From: Gammaproteobacteria bacterium
Lineage (GTDB): Bacteria; Pseudomonadota; Gammaproteobacteria; Steroidobacterales; Woeseiaceae
NCBI GenBank assembly: GCA_003645495.1
Contig: QNFK01000010.1
Location: 1 to 15,071 of the forward strand
Direction of reading: 5' to 3'
DNA length: 15,071 nt
Shown here: positions 13,711-15,071 of the stretch, in pieces
Numbering within the stretch: the stretch's first letter is position 1
Layout of the letters: each line of letters opens with the position of its first letter
Position numbers and translations under genes: made by a program
Notes under the pieces: generated by a model
Databases searched by the model: none
The model's input: the letters and a program-made list of their open reading frames with translations, nothing else
What the model was told of the DNA's origin: nothing

Positions 13711-15071
13711 TTAGGCGCTGTCGCGAGTAATACGTATAACGTTCGGCATCTTGCGCACATTGCGCATGATCTGTGCCAGATGTATGCGGTCTTTAACCTG
13801 TATCAGGAAGGTCAGAACGGTGCAGTCTTCGTGCCGGTCCAGCACTGACACCTGCTCAATGTTCGAATGTGAATCTGCAATCATTGCCGCTACTTCTGCC
13901 AGGACACCGGTTTTGTTGGCCGTATCGACCTGGATCTGGCTGGAGAATTCCTTGTCGATGTCTTGCTCCCAGGCCACAGCGAGCCACTTTTCCGGCTGCT
14001 TGCGAAAATTTGCAAGATTGCCGCAAGAGGTCCTGTGGATAACTACGCCGCGCCCGGAACTCAGGTAACCCATCACGTCGTCACCCGGAAGCGGGTAGCA
14101 GCATTTTGCGTAGCTTACGACCATGCCCTCCGTGCCCGCGATGACCAGGCTTGCCTGATCCGACTTGTCATCGGGATCAGTCATGCCAGCCAGAAAGCGT
14201 GCGGTGAGCGGCGCCAGTCTTTCCCCAAGGCCGAGCTGACCGAACAATTCATTGGTATCCGTCAGGCCAAGTTCGTCAAGAGCCTCGCGCATACGCAGCT
14301 TGCCTACTTTGCGCAGAGACGATCCCAGGTCTTTCAGCGAGCGATCGAGCAGGCGTTTGCCGAGGTCGGTCGATTCGCTGCTGCGCATGTTTTTCATGCG
14401 CTGGCGAATAGCCGAGCGGGCCTTGGCCGTGGTTACAAAAGTTACCCAGTTTGGATTGGGCTTAGCGCCGCGCGCGGTAATGATTTCGACAGTCTGGCTG
14501 TTTTCCAGCGTCGTACGGAGTGGCACAAGATTGCGATCAATTTTCGCCGCTACGCAACGATTGCCGATATCCGTGTGCACGGCATACGCAAAATCAACCG
14601 TCGTTGCACCCTTCGGTAACGGCAGGATGTCGCCCTTCGGTGTGAAGACGTAAATTCTGTCGGGAAACAAATCTACCTTGACGCTTTCCAGAAACTCCTC
14701 GGAGCTACCGGATTGCTGAATCTCGGCAAGATTTGATAGCCACTCGCGAGCCCGCACCTGTGGCGTGGCTGATGTTTTATCTATTGCTTTGTACTGCCAG
14801 TGTGCGGCGACGCCGGACTCGGCCACACGATTCATTTCCGCTGTGCGAATCTGCACTTCCAGCGGCAGTCCTTTCGGCCCAAAAAGTGTTGTGTGTAATG
14901 ACTGGTAGCCGTTGATGCGCGGTATGGCAATGTAGTCTTTGAAGCGCGCCGGCATAGGCTTGAACAGACCGTGTACAACACCGAGCAGGCGGTAGCAGGT
15001 ATTGACGTCGTTAACGATAATGCGAAAACCGTATACATCGACGATGTCGTCAAGCGGGCGTTTTCTCTCGG
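13711..15071 (-). CDS. spoT: Bifunctional (p)ppGpp synthetase/hydrolase SpoT (5' part beyond window)
   Basis: The frame is open to the right edge and shows 452 C-terminal residues of a long RSH protein. The missing part is the N-terminal HD hydrolase domain and the start of the synthetase domain. Visible domains in order: the rest of the synthetase (DIVDVYGFRIIV, KDYIAIPRINGYQSLHT, EVQIRTAEMNRVAESGVAAHW); the TGS domain beginning DLFPDRIYVFTPKGDILPLPKG (near 14673); a helical region; the conserved-cysteine RIS part with AKCCYPLPGDDVMGY and HRTSC; and a C-terminal ACT domain (about 13940-13714). The intact cysteines and ACT domain fit a regulated long RSH. The order spoT-ridA-recG favours SpoT over RelA; the hydrolase motif that would prove it is outside. 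Confidence 0.95.
   Translation of the reverse strand, partial: ERKRPLDDIVDVYGFRIIVNDVNTCYRLLGVVHGLFKPMPARFKDYIAIPRINGYQSLHTTLFGPKGLPLEVQIRTAEMNRVAESGVAAHWQYKAIDKTSATPQVRAREWLSNLAEIQQSGSSEEFLESVKVDLFPDRIYVFTPKGDILPLPKGATTVDFAYAVHTDIGNRCVAAKIDRNLVPLRTTLENSQTVEIITARGAKPNPNWVTFVTTAKARSAIRQRMKNMRSSESTDLGKRLLDRSLKDLGSSLRKVGKLRMREALDELGLTDTNELFGQLGLGERLAPLTARFLAGMTDPDDKSDQASLVIAGTEGMVVSYAKCCYPLPGDDVMGYLSSGRGVVIHRTSCGNLANFRKQPEKWLAVAWEQDIDKEFSSQIQVDTANKTGVLAEVAAMIADSHSNIEQVSVLDRHEDCTVLTFLIQVKDRIHLAQIMRNVRKMPNVIRITRDSA

Noticed and set aside
13963..14619. 218-codon plus-strand frame
   Set aside because: It lies wholly opposite spoT, which has clear domains; shadow frame.

Overview
The window looks like chromosome of a gammaproteobacterium with moderately high GC. 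Three things point there: the block spoT-ridA-recG, the cytochrome aa3 operon order coxB-coxA-ctaG-coxC-[twin-TM]-SURF1-[SCO-like]-ctaB as in Pseudomonas and relatives, and REP-type palindromes with a GTAGGAGC head as found in pseudomonads and xanthomonads. The species cannot be named from the sequence. I see no tRNA, rRNA, CRISPR array, insertion sequence or phage gene.

Left end (1-1583, minus strand): a two-gene unit of an ECF sigma factor and a membrane-anchored zinc-finger anti-sigma factor. The anti-sigma factor runs off the left edge. Upstream lies a 454-base gene-free stretch packed with REP-like palindromes, a 75-base direct repeat and a perfect 10-bp hairpin.

Middle (1584-8039, minus strand): a cytochrome c oxidase (aa3-type) locus. 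It encodes subunits II, I and III, the Cu(B) chaperone CtaG/Cox11, a 38-residue membrane peptide squeezed between coxA and ctaG, SURF1, a thioredoxin-like SCO-related protein, and heme O synthase CtaB. Most neighbours overlap or lie a few bases apart, so they are probably translationally coupled. A small twin-transmembrane gene on the plus strand sits inside the row, between coxC and SURF1. No heme A synthase (ctaA) or canonical SCO gene is present, although an aa3 oxidase needs heme A. A 348-base upstream region (8040-8387) should hold the oxidase promoter; a candidate extended -10 element is noted.

Right of that (8388-11197): bioC-like methyltransferase (minus) and comF (plus) are divergent. 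comF and ubiA (minus) converge, and their stop codons share the same TTAA. A REP pair forming a 14-bp inverted repeat lies between recG and ubiA.

Right end (11198-15071, minus strand): spoT (5' part beyond the edge), ridA and recG, closely spaced as one probable operon for (p)ppGpp metabolism, imine detoxification and replication-fork repair.

Most of the window is conserved housekeeping DNA, and I do not see strong evidence for a wholly new system. The points most worth a second look are the missing ctaA, the SCO-like protein without its copper histidine, the antisense twin-TM gene within the oxidase row, the 38-aa peptide, the near-leaderless sigma-factor promoter and the two REP families sharing one head.
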